DNA of 64,000 nucleotides, taken from positions 73,548,432 through 73,612,431 of the forward strand of contig OZ020270.1 in assembly GCA_963971225.1 (NCBI GenBank), given 5' to 3'. This document shows positions 23,419 to 35,132 of this stretch, in pieces. The notes under the pieces are model-generated. The model saw only the letters and a program-made list of their open reading frames with translations, was not told the DNA's origin and made no database searches. A program made the translations under genes and the position numbers. The stretch is from Melieria omissa (Eukaryota; Arthropoda; Insecta; Diptera; Ulidiidae). Within the stretch, counting starts at the first letter, position 1; each line of letters starts with the position of its first letter.

Positions 23419-24492
23419 GGGGAGGTTCTTTCAAATTTTTTTGAAAAGATCGTGGTTTTTTTTCACATAAAATGAAAGCTGTATGTCCGTAGAATATGTG
23501 TACGAAAGGATTTTTCGATACGATCGCCTTGTCCGCATACGAGTTTGTTTCTTCTACAGTGTTTTTCCCAGTTTTTGCCCGGAGCTGCTATCTTTCAACA
23601 CGTTTTTCTCGAAACCACGTTTTCCATCTGAATTTCAAGGATATCTTTTGATCTATTGTTCTAATTTCCTTAATCTAAAGCATGTTTGAAAGGTGATCAT
23701 TTTCTGTATGGCTTATACCTAAAACGAGCATAAGTTACTATTAAATTGTTATTTATAATTAAGGTTTAGTAACAAAAAAAGTGGCAAAAAAAATTTGTTT
23801 TTTTCGAGCGTTCACATTTCAGTCAATTTTTGGTCAAAAATCATTATAGTTAGGTATAAGCCATAGAAAATTTCATCTACTTTCATTTAAAAAAACCTTT
23901 TTCATTTCAGATTACTACAAGAGGCTGTAGGCTTGAAATTCGGAGACTAGATTTTTCAGGCAGTGATTTCGGCTTTCGTCGGCCATTGTTCAGCCGCCAT
24001 TTTGAATTTTGTTACAAAAAATATATCATATTATTGTATAGGGTGTGCAGCTGCCGTGGCTCAGTTGGTTAGTGCGCGGTCCAGCGAGTCGCATGCAGAG
24101 CGACGCAAGATCGAATACTGCCTGTAATAACACCTAAAAAAAATAACGGGAAACTCGTTTTCTCTTTCGGTGGCTGTCCTCTCAGCTGGAAATGGCAAAC
24201 CTCTGAGAGTAAAAATTGCCTATGAAAAAGCTCCCAACCTGCCGTTCGGAACCGGCATAAAACTGTAGGTCCCTTCCACCCGCGTACAAAATTCACACGC
24301 ACAACACGGGTGGTTGCGGGAAGCTAGGCCTTAGTCTCGCGTAAGCGGGCTGTCGTGCCAATCAATTAATTAATTAATATAATAAAATACCCATTCAACC
24401 GTCAAAACCGGATGTTTCTATGTTTTTTCATCATGCCACAAATCATTTCCAAACTTGGGCCTTTTTTTGGCCAAATTTGAAAGAACCTCCCC
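23419..24492. mobile_element. TTAA-flanked MITE, unit 5 (inverted core)
   Basis: TTAA at 23415-23418 and 24493-24496. The core is reversed: CGGCTTTCGTCG at 23970-23981 with three extra flanking bases. Confidence 0.8.
24053..24389 (+). mobile_element. tRNA-derived SINE, unit 5
   Basis: Nested in the unit 5 MITE; TTAGTGCGC variant. Confidence 0.72.
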
Positions 24493-24676
24493 TTAAGTGT
24501 TTATAAGATTATTCGAAAGTTGAACAATTATTCGACTATTCGAAGCACATCGACTATTCGAATAGCACTATTCGAATACTATTCGTACAAACAACCACTA
24601 TTCGAATAATCGATTAATCGATTTTCAAACTATTCGATTACTTTCAAGAGCCCTACATGCTGGTTGTCAAAATGGT

Positions 24677-27600
24677 TTGTTTACATTTTTCATTCCGTTG
24701 TGGTTTGAATTCAAACTGTCTTATCTGCGACTGAAGGTTTTATTAAAAATTTTGTGTATTTTCACGATTTTCACGACGAAAAAGTGTACCATTTGTGGGA
24801 AAAAACGGCGTCGGGGCACTGGACCTTTTTTTCAAGTTCCTCTCGACGACCGTAGAAGAGGCATTTGGATTGCAAAATGTAATTTTGTGTTCCCGGCTCG
24901 TTCGTTTGTTTGCGGAGATCATTTTTTGGCAACTGATTTTATCAGAGGGCCAAAAATGATCAAGTTAATGCCACATGCAGCACCGTTGCCGTAAGTATAT
25001 GAAATTTAAGCCTACCGAAACATTAAATTGGCAGTGGCAGAGCATGTGCACAAAACTTAAATTCAAATGAATTTGATTTATTATAACGCGAGCATTTCGC
25101 ATTACGATGTCCCACAGGAGGAGCAGTTCGAAGACCTGCTAATTTTACTACATCCACCAAAAGAGTGCAAGGAGTTCTATACCCAGACAGAGTAAGTTTC
25201 AATGAGATGTATTTGAAAACTTGATTGTAATTTATACTTGTAGCCCAATAATCCAGGAATATTTTATGGAAAAAGAAATTTCGGACTTAAAAAAAGAAGT
25301 CAAAAAATTAAAGGAGGAGAACAAGCGCCTACAGCACAGACTGGACGAATGCGAGGCGATTGTGTCAACTGTGAGATCCATATTCACAGATGGACAAGTG
25401 AGAAAAATGGTGTACCAGGTATTGTTTATTGTATTAACCACAACTTGAACGATGTTAATGCGAATTGTATATGTTTGTTTATTTCACAGAACGAAATATT
25501 AAATGGAGTTGGCCTGATATTTCAAGCACCATATGCCTGCACGCGTCTGGGCCATGTGCATATAATCACTTATATACAAAAGGCTTCCCGCTGCCCCATG
25601 TCTCCACTCTTCAACGCTGGTATAGAATGGTTGACGTAAGTGAGGGAATTCTGTCAACAGCCATGGATTTGATGCGACACATAACAGATTTGTCAAATGA
25701 AGCCAAAATCTGTGTTCTCGCGTTCGACGAGATGAAAGTCGCAGAAACTTACGAATACGACCAAAGAGCGGACTGTGTACGGAAACCTGCCAATTATGTC
25801 CAGGTGGTGATGGCGAGGGGTCTGAAGAAATCGTGGAAGCAACCCGTTTTCTACGATTTCGACCAGCAAATGACCAAACCAATTTTGATTTCGGTAATCT
25901 CGGCACTACACCACGCAGGTTTTTCTGTGGTGGCAATTGTTTGTGACATGGGACTCACAAAACGAAAGCTGTGGAAAAGTTTGGAAGTAACAGTAGGTGA
26001 GTAATATGTTTGAATTTAATTTAATAAGTTTGAGTTTACATAAGCAATTTTTTTCGTAATTTAGACCAGCCATACTTCGAACACCCCGTGAATAAAAAGG
26101 AAAAAATATTCACTTTTGCCGACGCTCCCCATCTTCTAAAATTAATCAGAAACCACTTCCTGGACACCGAAATTATGTGGAAGGGCGAACTGCTGACAAC
26201 GCGCAGCTTAGCTGATCTGCTCAAACATACGAGCACATCAGACGCGTCAATTACATTCAAACTGACGACCGAACATCTAACAGTTAAAGGAGTCGGTATG
26301 TTATTTATGTTATGATGTTATGTTCGCTAATGTTAACAACAAAATTCGTTACAATTTTTAGCCCGTCAAAAAGTTAAGTTAACAGCACAAGTATTTTCAA
26401 ATACCACCGCCGCTGCTATACGACGCTCATTAGGAATGGACATATACAAGCCAACACAAACAGCTGAAATGATTCAGCTTGTTAATGATTGGTTTGATGT
26501 CCTCAATTCCTCCATGGGAACATTTGGGTACCCAGGAAAGGTAATTTTTCTTTCCAATAAAGCCGAAAAATAGTTAAATTAAAAAATTTTTAAATTAAAA
26601 TTTGTATGTATTTTTACAGGAACCATATGGTGTAAAGCTCAAAAGCCAAGATAAGGTTATTGAGCGGATGAATGCCTTCATGTCTTCTCCAATTATTCCA
26701 AACAAAAAAAGTCTGGAAATATTTCAAAAAGGAATTTTAATGACTAATTCCGCCTTGGTAATGCTCCACCAATATGTTAAGGCGAAGTGCAATATGGAGT
26801 ACTTTCTAACAAACCGCCTTAACCAGGATGTGTTGGAGCACTTCTTTGGGGCAATTCGAAGCAAGGGTGGTCTGAATGATCATCCTTCCCCCAAGGAGTT
26901 TAAATACCGGCTGAGGAAATATATCTTAGGTATGTTTCATATTAATTTCGTGTAATTTTTTTAATATTAATTTTTTAATTTAATTAATTTTTTCATTAAT
27001 TTCTTAATCACTATTTAGCCAGAAATACCGAGCACCTAAGAGGAATAGGCAATGTTTCTAAGGACACAACGGGTTGGCTCGGCACCGTACACAAACATGG
27101 CGACCAGGCCGAGATTACCCTTGACAGCTTGAATGAGTCCTCAATTTCCTTCGACAGTCCTGACCCAGAGGAAGAGTCGGGAATCATCGCTGATTTTAAT
27201 ACGGACTCATTGCATGACATCGGCGTGCTTCATGAAGACGCAAAAAGCCAGGTCCGCGATTCCTAAGCGCAATTAAAGAAATGGAGAGCGTGTTCTACGC
27301 AATAAATCAAATGAAAATTTCATATCGAAAAAATCTTCCGAAGCGATTGCTGGAAAAAAGCGCCCACGTAGGCGTCCCAGAGCATGTGAAGCGATTTTTC
27401 TTCACATGCAGAATTCATTTCCGTGTGCACCATTTAAACAAGCGCTTAAAGACGATGAAGGCCAAACAGAAAATAATGGGGTACAAAAAATTCATCAAAA
27501 TCAATCTGTAAAACTGGGAGAGAAAAAAGGTGAAATTAATCATTCCATTTTTTAAATATTTGTTTACTTATACAGCACACGCAGCGGCCACACCTTCACT

Positions 27601-27749
27601 AGCTAGAGGCTTCAAGACAGCAGTGCACTCTGAAAGTGGTAAGAGAAACAAAAGTTAAAATCATTACATTTTTTAAATTTATATTTACTTATACAGCACA
27701 TGCGGCTACAGCCCTTCGTTGGAGTCTTGCCTGACTGATGTTAAATAAA
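24677..27749 (+). CDS. P-like transposase copy 5 (exons 5-8 in frame)
   Basis: First of a run of three copies with undamaged exons 6 and 7. Exon 7 keeps AAACCGCC, so the 26602-26955 frame continues through NRLNQDVLEHFFGAIRSKGG, including the predicted catalytic Glu. Exon 4 has Ala in SNEAKICV where others have Asp. No 10-bp upstream insertion. It still carries the lesions common to all units: ACG at the start position, exon 3-to-4 phase mismatch, and an early stop after ...QVRDS. Whether any full-length protein is made is doubtful. Confidence 0.8.
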
Positions 27750-28344
27750 CGATTGAGCTCAACCGCTCACGACGCCTCTCTGATCAAGTACTGAGGGGTG
27801 ACCAATAAGGTACACCATAATGGACAGCGAGAAGGTTTAGTGGGTTCAAGTCTCACACTGACGGCTTCGGCCAAGGGCTTTCGATGCTTCCTCCTCGTAA
27901 AACAAAACAAAAAAAAAACACTTTTCCAAAACCTTAAATTAATAAATTTGCCTTAGTCCAAATAAGTATCTGCAGTGCAGCAACGTTTCTCGATGTCCGC
28001 GTTGTAGGAACTATCTTGCACATTTATTGCCACTCGCTGTGCTGCGTCACTCCTGAACTCAGCGTTTTCGTTGGCAAAGCACTGAAAAAATAGTTTTTCT
28101 CGTATAAAATACTTCAATGTTTCTTTTTACTGCTTACTTTTTACCAGCAGCAGTCAATTTCGTGTTTTTCTCGTTTCCTTTGTTCACTTGAATCGTAAGA
28201 AATGTATCAGCTGATTTTGACAAGCAGCATGCCCAAAAGCACTAACAAAATACATGGGAATCCTAGTGCTACTTCCCCTTATACCCTTATAAGGTCGTAT
28301 CACCTTATTAATACACCTTGTCTATGTGTTTATTTGCTTAGTGG

Positions 28345-28365
28345 CATGATGAAATAAACAAGGTG
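28345..28365 (+). repeat. P-type left terminal repeat, unit 6
   Basis: Same 21 bases; start of a 5243-bp unit. Confidence 0.75.
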
Positions 28366-28654
28366 AAGCGAGTAGATGGCATACCCTTATTTTGACAAAA
28401 GAGCTTTTGAAAAACTGACGTTTTCAAAATAAATTCTCTCAAAACATGAAAGTCTTCTTCTTTCTTCGCTTTTCACGACTGCTTGTCACCATCTGACTGT
28501 TTATTTGAATCTTACATCTACTACCACTTGAGGCTACAATGCTATTACATTACATTTAGATCTATTACTACTGTACACTACAATATATATATTTTAGGAA
28601 AAAATTTCCAGCAACTTTGAAAGGAAACAAAAATATTCGATTTTAAAAACTTAA

Positions 28655-29725
28655 GGGGAGGTTCTTTCAAATTTTTTTGAAAAAATCGTGGTTTTTTTTC
28701 ACATAAAATGAAAGCTGTATGTCCGTAGAATATGTGTACGAAAGGATTTTTCGATACGATCGCCTTGTCCGCATACGAGTTTGTTTCTTCTACAGTGTTT
28801 TTCCCAGTTTTTGCCCGGAGCTGCTATCTTTCAACACGTTTTTCTCGAAACCACGTTTTCCATCTGAATTTCAAGGATATCTTTTGATCTATTGTTCTAA
28901 TTTCCTTAATCTAAAGCATGTTTGAAAGGTGATCATTTTCTGTATGGCTTATACCTAAAACGAGCATAAGTTACTATTAAATTGTTATTTATAATTAAGG
29001 TTTAATAACAAAAAAAGTGGCAAAAAAAATTTGTTTTTTTCGAGCGTTCACATTTCAGTCAATTTTTGGTCAAAAATCATTATAGTTAGGTATAAGCCAT
29101 AGAAAATTTCATCTACTTTCATTTAAAAAAACCTTTTTCATTTCAGATTACTACAAGAGGCTGTAGGCTGGAAATTCGGAGACTAGATTTTTCAGGCAGT
29201 GATCGACGAAAGCCGCCATTGTTCAGCCGCCATTTTGAATTTTGTTACAAAAAATATATCATATTATTGTATAGGGTGTGCAGCTGCCGTGGCTCAGTTG
29301 GTTAGTGCGCGGTCCAGCGAGTCGCATGCAGAGCGACGCAAGATCGAATACTGCCTGTAATAACACCTAAAAAAAATAACGGGAAACTCGTTTTCTCTTT
29401 CGGTGGCTGTCCTCTCAGCTGGAAATGGCAAACCTCTGAGAGTAAAAATTGCCTATGAAAAAGCTCCCAACCTGCCGTTCGGAACCGGCATAAAACTGTA
29501 GGTCCCTTCCACCCGCGTACAAAATTCACACGCACAACACGGGTGGTTGCGGGAAGCTAGGCCTTAGTCTCGCGTAAGCGGGCTGTCGTGCCAATCAATT
29601 AATTAATTAATATAATAAAATACCCATTCAACCGTCAAAACCGGATGTTTCTATGTTTTTTCATCATGCCACAAATCATTTCCAAACTTGGGCCTTTTTT
29701 TGGCCAAATTTGAAAGAACCTCCCC
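28655..29725. mobile_element. TTAA-flanked MITE, unit 6
   Basis: TTAA at 28651-28654 and 29726-29729. Forward core; GGCTGGAAATTC variant shared with units 7 and 10. Confidence 0.8.
29286..29622 (+). mobile_element. tRNA-derived SINE, unit 6
   Basis: Nested in the unit 6 MITE; TTAGTGCGC variant. Confidence 0.72.
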
Positions 29726-29889
29726 TTAAGTGTTTATAAGATTATTCGAAAGTTGAACAATTATTCGACTATTCGAAGCACATCGACTATTCGAATAGCA
29801 CTATTCGAATACTATTCGTGCAAACAACCACTATTCGAATAATCGATTAATCGATTTTCAAACTATTCGATTACTTTCAAGAGCCCTAC

Positions 29890-30233
29890 ATGCTGGTTGT
29901 CAAAATGGTTTGTTTACATTTTTCATTCCGTTGTGGTTTGAATTCAAACTGTCTTATCTGCAAACGATTGCGACTGAAGGTTTTATTAAAAATTTTGTGT
30001 ATTTTCACGATTTTCACGACGAAAAAGTGTACCATTTGTGGGAAAAAACGGCGTCGGGGCACTGGACCTTTTTTTCAAGTTCCTCTCGACGACCGTAGAA
30101 GAGGCATTTGGATTGCAAAATGTAATTTTGTGTTCCCGGCTCGTTCGTTTGTTTGCGGGGATCATTTTTTGGCAACTGATTTTATCAGAGGGCCAAAAAT
30201 GATCAAGTTAATGCCACATGCAGCACCGTTGCC
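29890..30233 (+). CDS. Copy 6 exon 1: THAP zinc-binding domain
   Basis: Reads KKCTICGKKRRRG..., then GIWIAKC, then VCGDHF, then KLMPHAAPLP: the C-x2-C ... W ... C-x2-H layout and terminal AVPT-like box of a C2CH THAP domain, which in P transposase binds sites inside the element ends. The codon directly before KKC is ACG (30019-30021). In P transposase the first zinc Cys is residue 4, so this ACG sits exactly where the start Met is expected. The ATG at 29890 is in frame only because of a 10-bp insertion; the hydrophobic residues it adds look like untranslated leader. Donor GTAAGT at 30234. Confidence 0.85.
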
Positions 30234-32992
30234 GTAAGTATATGAAATTTAAGCCTACCGAAACATTAAATTGGCAGTGGCAGAGCATGTGCACAAAACT
30301 TAAATTCAAATGAATTTGATTTATTATAACGCGAGCATTTCGCATTACGATGTCCCCCAGGAGGAGCAGTTCGAAGACCTGCTAATTTTACTACATCCAC
30401 CAAAAGAGTGCAAGGAGTTCTATACCCAGACAGAGTAAGTTTCAATGAGATGTATTTGAAAACTTGATTGTAATTTATACTTGTAGCCCAATAATCCAGG
30501 AATATTTTATGGAAAAAGAAATTTCGGACTTAAAAAAAGAAGTCAAAAAATTAAAGGAGGAGAACAAGCGCCTACAGCACAGACTGGACGAATGCGAGGC
30601 GATTGTGTCAACTGTGAGATCCATATTCACAGATGGACAAGTGAGAAAAATGGTGTACCAGGTATTGTTTATTGTATTAACCACAACTTGAACGATGTTA
30701 ATGCGAATTGTATATGTTTGTTTATTTCACAGAACGAAATATTAAATGGAGTTGGCCTGATATTTCAAGCACCATATGCCTGCACGCGTCTGGGCCATGT
30801 GCATATAATCACTTATATACAAAAGGCTTCCCGCTGCCCCATGTCTCCACTCTTCAACGCTGGTATAGAATGGTTGACGTAAGTGAGGGAATTCTGTCAA
30901 CAGCCATGGATTTGATGCGACACATAACAGATTTGTCAAATGAAGCCAAAATCTGTGTTCTCGCGTTCGACGAGATGAAAGTCGCAGAAACTTACGAATA
31001 CGACCAAAGAGCGGACTGTGTACGGAAACCTGCCAATTATGTCCAGGTGGTGATGGCGAGGGGTCTGAAGAAATCGTGGAAGCAACCCGTTTTCTACGAT
31101 TTCGACCAGCAAATGACCAAACCAATTTTGATTTCGGTAATCTCGGCACTACACCACGCAGGTTTTTCTGTGGTGGCAATTGTTTGTGACATGGGACTCA
31201 CAAAACGAAAGCTGTGGAAAAGTTTGGAAGTAACAGTAGGTGAGTAATATGTTTGAATTTAATTTAATAAGTTTGAGTTTACATAAGCAATTTTTTTCGT
31301 AATTTAGACCAGCCATACTTCGAACACCCCGTGAATAAAAAGGAAAAAATATTCACTTTTGCCGACGCTCCCCATCTTCTAAAATTAATCAGAAACCACT
31401 TCCTGGACACCGAAATTATGTGGAAGGGCGAACTGCTGACAACGCGCAGCTTAGCTGATCTGCTCAAACATACGAGCACATCAGACGCGTCAATTACATT
31501 CAAACTGACGACCGAACATCTAACAGTTAAAGGAGTCGGTATGTTATTTATGTTATGATGTTATGTTCGCTAATGTTAACAACAAAATTCGTTACAATTT
31601 TTAGCCCGTCAAAAAGTTAAGTTAACAGCACAAGTATTTTCAAATACCACCGCCGCTGCTATACGACGCTCATTAGGAATGGACATATACAAGCCAACAC
31701 AAACAGCTGAAATGATTCAGCTTGTTAATGATTGGTTTGATGTCCTCAATTCCTCCATGGGAACATTTGGGTACCCAGGAAAGGTAATTTTTCTTTCCAA
31801 TAAAGCCGAAAAATAGTTAAATTAAAAAATTTTTAAATTAAAATTTGTATGTATTTTTACAGGAACCATATGGTGTAAAGCTCAAAAGCCAAGATAAGGT
31901 TATTGAGCGGATGAATGCCTTCATGTCTTCTCCAATTATTCCAAACAAAAAAAGTCTGGAAATATTTCAAAAAGGAATTTTAATGACTAATTCCGCCTTG
32001 GTAATGCTCCACCAATATGTTAAGGCGAAGTGCAATATGGAGTACTTTCTAACAAACCGCCTTAACCAGGATGTGTTGGAGCACTTCTTTGGGGCAATTC
32101 GAAGCAAGGGTGGTCTGAATGATCATCCTTCCCCCAAGGAGTTTAAATACCGGCTGAGGAAATATATCTTAGGTATGTTTCATATTAATTTCGTGTAATT
32201 TTTTTAATATTAATTTTTTAATTTAATTAATTTTTTCATTAATTTCTTAATCACTATTTAGCCAGAAATACCGAGCACCTAAGAGGAATAGGCAATGTTT
32301 CTAAGGACACAACGGGTTGGCTCGGCACCGTACACAAACATGGCGACCAGGCCGAGATTACCCTTGACAGCTTGAATGAGTCCTCAATTTCCTTCGACAG
32401 TCCTGACCCAGAGGAAGAGTCGGGAATCATCGCTGATTTTAATACGGACTCATTGCATGACATCGGCGTGCTTCATGAAGACGCAAAAAGCCAGGTCCGC
32501 GATTCCTAAGCGCAATTAAAGAAATGGAGAGCGTGTTCTACGCAATAAATCAAATGAAAATTTCATATCGAAAAAATCTTCCGAAGCGATTGCTGGAAAA
32601 AAGCGCCCACGTAGGCGTCCCAGAGCATGTGAAGCGATTTTTCTTCACATGCAGAATTCATTTCCGTGTGCACCATTTAAACAAGCGCTTAAAGACGATG
32701 AAGGCCAAACAGAAAATAATGGGGTACAAAAAATTCATCAAAATCAATCTGTAAAACTGGGAGAGAAAAAAGGTGAAATTAATCATTCCATTTTTTAAAT
32801 ATTTGTTTACTTATACAGCACACGCAGCGGCCACACCTTCACTAGCTAGAGGCTTCAAGACAGCAGTGCACTCTGAAAGTGGTAAGAGAAACAAAAGTTA
32901 AAATCATTACATTTTTTAAATTTATATTTACTTATACAGCACATGCGGCTACAGCCCTTCGTTGGAGTCTTGCCTGACTGATGTTAAATAAA
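29890..32992 (+). CDS. P-like transposase copy 6 (reference copy)
   Basis: Used here as reference because exons 5-8 are in frame. Inferred exons: 1 29890-30233, 2 30336-30434, 3 30487-30661, 4 30733-31239, 5 31308-31538, 6 31605-31783, 7 31863-32172, 8 32262-32509. Introns are 52-102 bp with good GTAAGT/GTGAGT/GTATGT donors and T-rich AG acceptors, and phases agree at every junction except 3/4. With the downstream C-terminal frame the product would approach the ~750 residues of Drosophila P transposase. The family cuts and pastes P-type elements: THAP binds element ends, the coiled coil dimerises, and an RNase H-like domain cleaves. Shared defects: ACG at 30019 instead of ATG, a +1/-1 phase mismatch at exon 3/4, stop TAA at 32507. 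AATAAA is at 32987-32992. Function is therefore uncertain; a truncated THAP-zipper product is the safer expectation. Confidence 0.82.
30336..30434 (+). CDS. Copy 6 exon 2: acidic linker
   Basis: Reads ISHYDVPQEEQFEDLLILL then HPPKECKEFYTQT. The acceptor GCGAG at 30331-30335 is the only AG that keeps this frame after the phase-2 exon 1; the better-looking CCCCCAG at 30354-30360 would hit a stop. The intron is 102 bp. Ends at ACAGA before GTAAGT (30435). No known domain recognised; it joins the THAP and coiled-coil segments. Confidence 0.6.
30487..30661 (+). CDS. Copy 6 exon 3: leucine-zipper-like coiled coil
   Basis: After PIIQEYFMEKE it reads SDLKKEVKKLKEENKRLQHR with Leu or Val at heptad spacing, then IFTDGQVRKMVYQ. 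Position and composition match the dimerisation zipper that follows the THAP domain in P transposase and its KP repressor. It is open in all twelve units. Ends in phase 0 at CAG before GTATTG (30662), whereas exon 4 needs one carried base: see the frameshift finding. Confidence 0.8.
30733..31239 (+). CDS. Copy 6 exon 4: catalytic domain, first half
   Basis: In the frame matching the P/THAP9 family it reads IKWSWPDISSTICL, PLPHVSTLQRW, then VLAFDEMKV and, near the end, VVAIVCDMGLTKRKLW. FDEM and VCDMG carry the two Asp residues expected of the RNase H-like catalytic triad (positions equivalent to D230 and D303 of Drosophila P, from family knowledge). The acceptor TTTATTTCACAG at 30721-30732 is strong. 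The phase-0 reading that splicing from exon 3 gives is instead NEILNGVGL..., ending at a TAA after 49 residues. The intron before it contains an in-frame ATG (30708). Confidence 0.82.
31308..31538 (+). CDS. Copy 6 exon 5: transposase core segment
   Basis: Reads DQPYFEHPVNKKEKIFTFAD then APHLLKLIRNHFLDTE. The IF-x-FAD-x-PHLLKLIRNHFLD block is a hallmark of P/THAP9-type transposases, in the region that binds GTP in Drosophila P. Phase 1 on entry and exit; donor GTATGT at 31539. No frame lesion in any of the thirteen copies seen. Confidence 0.85.
31605..31783 (+). CDS. Copy 6 exon 6: transposase core segment
   Basis: Reads ARQKVKLTAQVFSNTTAAAI, then RRSLGMDIYKPTQTAEMIQL, then NDWFDVLNSSMG. The VKLTAQVFSNT pattern followed by (A)TAxFI...FD..N is typical of THAP9-like proteins. 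Four other copies (about 10876, 21230, 47274, 52493) have lost 22 bp after GMD, a frameshift. Donor GTAATT at 31784. Confidence 0.82.
31863..32172 (+). CDS. Copy 6 exon 7: catalytic Glu and P C-terminal block
   Basis: Reads EPYGVKLKSQDKVIERMNAF ... NRLNQDVLEHFFGAIRSKGG, then HPSPKEFKYRLRKYIL. The (N)QD-LEHFF-x-IRxxGG motif with downstream DHP-P--FKYRLR is the conserved C-terminal block of P and THAP9 transposases, and its Glu is the last catalytic acidic residue. The AAACCGCC site (about 32055) is intact here and in copies 5, 7 and 10; elsewhere one C is missing. Exit phase 1, donor GTATGT at 32173. Confidence 0.87.
32262..32509 (+). CDS. Copy 6 exon 8: acidic C-terminal segment
   Basis: Acceptor after CACTATTTAG. 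Reads ARNTEHLRGIGNVSKDTTGW then an acidic, Ser-rich stretch ending ...EDAKSQVRDS and TAA at 32507. One base after the stop the next frame is open and carries family-like sequence (next entry), so this stop probably results from loss of one T in CCTTAAG. Present unchanged in length in all full copies. Confidence 0.7.
32510..32754 (+). CDS. Copy 6 out-of-frame C-terminal segment
   Basis: The frame one base off exon 8 runs SAIKEMESVFYAINQMKI, then VPEHVKRFFFTCRIHFRVHH and LNKRLK to a stop at 32752. The VP-x2-V-x2-FF-x-x-R-x-x-F-R-x2-x-LN pattern resembles the C-terminal tail of several THAP9-like transposases, so I infer it was once continuous with exon 8. It has an ATG at 32524 and is open in every unit (1378, 6481, 11691, 16825, 22045, 27281, 37767, 42880, 48089, 53254, 58392). 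A third frame is also open here, basic-rich, and fits the downstream mini-exons. Confidence 0.5.
32773..32977 (+). other. Duplicated intron plus mini-exon module at gene 3' end
   Basis: Two similar segments follow each other: intron 32773-32818 with mini-exon 32819-32881, and intron 32882-32939 with terminal exon 32940-32977. Both introns contain CATT(C/A)CATTTTTTAAAT and end TTTACTTATACAG; both exons start CACA(C/T)GC and begin in phase 1. Joined after GAGAGAAAAAAG (ends 32772) they extend the third frame of the preceding segment to a TGA at 32975, ten bases before AATAAA. This looks like a small internal tandem duplication that created an extra intron. The same pair is present in all complete units. 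Confidence 0.5.
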
Positions 32993-33587
32993 CGATTGAG
33001 CTCAACCGCTCACGACGCCTCTCTGATCAAGTACTGAGGGGTGACCAATAAGGTACACCATAATGGACAGCGAGAAGGTTTAGTGGGTTCAAGTCTCACA
33101 CTGACGGCTTCGGCCAAGGGCTTTCGATGCTTCCTCCTCGTAAAACAAAACAAAAAAAAAACACTTTTCCAAAACCTTAAATTAATAAATTTGCCTTAGT
33201 CCAAATAAGTATCTGCAGTGCAGCAACGTTTCTCGATGTCCGCGTTGTAGGAACTATCTTGCACATTTATTGCCACTCGCTGTGCTGCGTCACTCCTGAA
33301 CTCAGCGTTTTCGTTGGCAAAGCACTGAAAAAATAGTTTTTCTCGTATAAAATACTTCAATGTTTCTTTTTACTGCTTACTTTTTACCAGCAGCAGTCAA
33401 TTTCGTGTTTTTCTCGTTTCCTTTGTTCACTTGAATCGTAAGAAATGTATCAGCTGATTTTGACAAGCAGCATGCCCAAAAGCACTAACAAAATACATGG
33501 GAATCCTAGTGCTACTTCCCCTTATACCCTTATAAGGTCGTATCACCTTATTAATACACCTTGTCTATGTGTTTATTTGCTTAGTGG

Positions 33588-33608
33588 CATGATGAAATAA
33601 ACAAGGTG
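33588..33608 (+). repeat. P-type left terminal repeat, unit 7
   Basis: Same 21 bases; start of a second 5243-bp unit, near twin of unit 6. Confidence 0.75.
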
Positions 33609-33897
33609 AAGCGAGTAGATGGCATACCCTTATTTTGACAAAAGAGCTTTTGAAAAACTGACGTTTTCAAAATAAATTCTCTCAAAACATGAAAGTCTTC
33701 TTCTTTCTTCGCTTTTCACGACTGCTTGTCACCATCTGACTGTTTATTTGAATCTTACATCTACTACCACTTGAGGCTACAATGCTATTACATTACATTT
33801 AGATCTATTACTACTGTACACTACAATATATATATTTTAGGAAAAAATTTCCAGCAACTTTGAAAGGAAACAAAAATATTCGATTTTAAAAACTTAA

Positions 33898-34968
33898 GGG
33901 GAGGTTCTTTCAAATTTTTTTGAAAAAATCGTGGTTTTTTTTCACATAAAATGAAAGCTGTATGTCCGTAGAATATGTGTACGAAAGGATTTTTCGATAC
34001 GATCGCCTTGTCCGCATACGAGTTTGTTTCTTCTACAGTGTTTTTCCCAGTTTTTGCCCGGAGCTGCTATCTTTCAACACGTTTTTCTCGAAACCACGTT
34101 TTCCATCTGAATTTCAAGGATATCTTTTGATCTATTGTTCTAATTTCCTTAATCTAAAGCATGTTTGAAAGGTGATCATTTTCTGTATGGCTTATACCTA
34201 AAACGAGCATAAGTTACTATTAAATTGTTATTTATAATTAAGGTTTAATAACAAAAAAAGTGGCAAAAAAAATTTGTTTTTTTCGAGCGTTCACATTTCA
34301 GTCAATTTTTGGTCAAAAATCATTATAGTTAGGTATAAGCCATAGAAAATTTCATCTACTTTCATTTAAAAAAACCTTTTTCATTTCAGATTACTACAAG
34401 AGGCTGTAGGCTGGAAATTCGGAGACTAGATTTTTCAGGCAGTGATCAACGAAAGCCGCCATTGTTCAGCCGCCATTTTGAATTTTGTTACAAAAAATAT
34501 ATCATATTATTGTATAGGGTGTGCAGCTGCCGTGGCTCAGTTGGTTAGTGCGCGGTCCAGCGAGTCGCATGCAGAGCGACGCAAGATCGAATACTGCCTG
34601 TAATAACACCTAAAAAAAATAACGGGAAACTCGTTTTCTCTTTCGGTGGCTGTCCTCTCAGCTGGAAATGGCAAACCTCTGAGAGTAAAAATTGCCTATG
34701 AAAAAGCTCCCAACCTGCCGTTCGGAACCGGCATAAAACTGTAGGTCCCTTCCACCCGCGTACAAAATTCACACGCACAACACGGGTGGTTGCGGGAAGC
34801 TAGGCCTTAGTCTCGCGTAAGCGGGCTGTCGTGCCAATCAATTAATTAATTAATATAATAAAATACCCATTCAACCGTCAAAACCGGATGTTTCTATGTT
34901 TTTTCATCATGCCACAAATCATTTCCAAACTTGGGCCTTTTTTTGGCCAAATTTGAAAGAACCTCCCC
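33898..34968. mobile_element. TTAA-flanked MITE, unit 7
   Basis: TTAA at 33894-33897 and 34969-34972. Forward core with one change (CAACGAAAGCCG). Confidence 0.8.
34529..34865 (+). mobile_element. tRNA-derived SINE, unit 7
   Basis: Nested in the unit 7 MITE; TTAGTGCGC variant. Confidence 0.72.
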
Positions 34969-35132
34969 TTAAGTGTTTATAAGATTATTCGAAAGTTGAA
35001 CAATTATTCGACTATTCGAAGCACATCGACTATTCGAATAGCACTATTCGAATACTATTCGTGCAAACAACCACTATTCGAATAATCGATTAATCGATTT
35101 TCAAACTATTCGATTACTTTCAAGAGCCCTAC

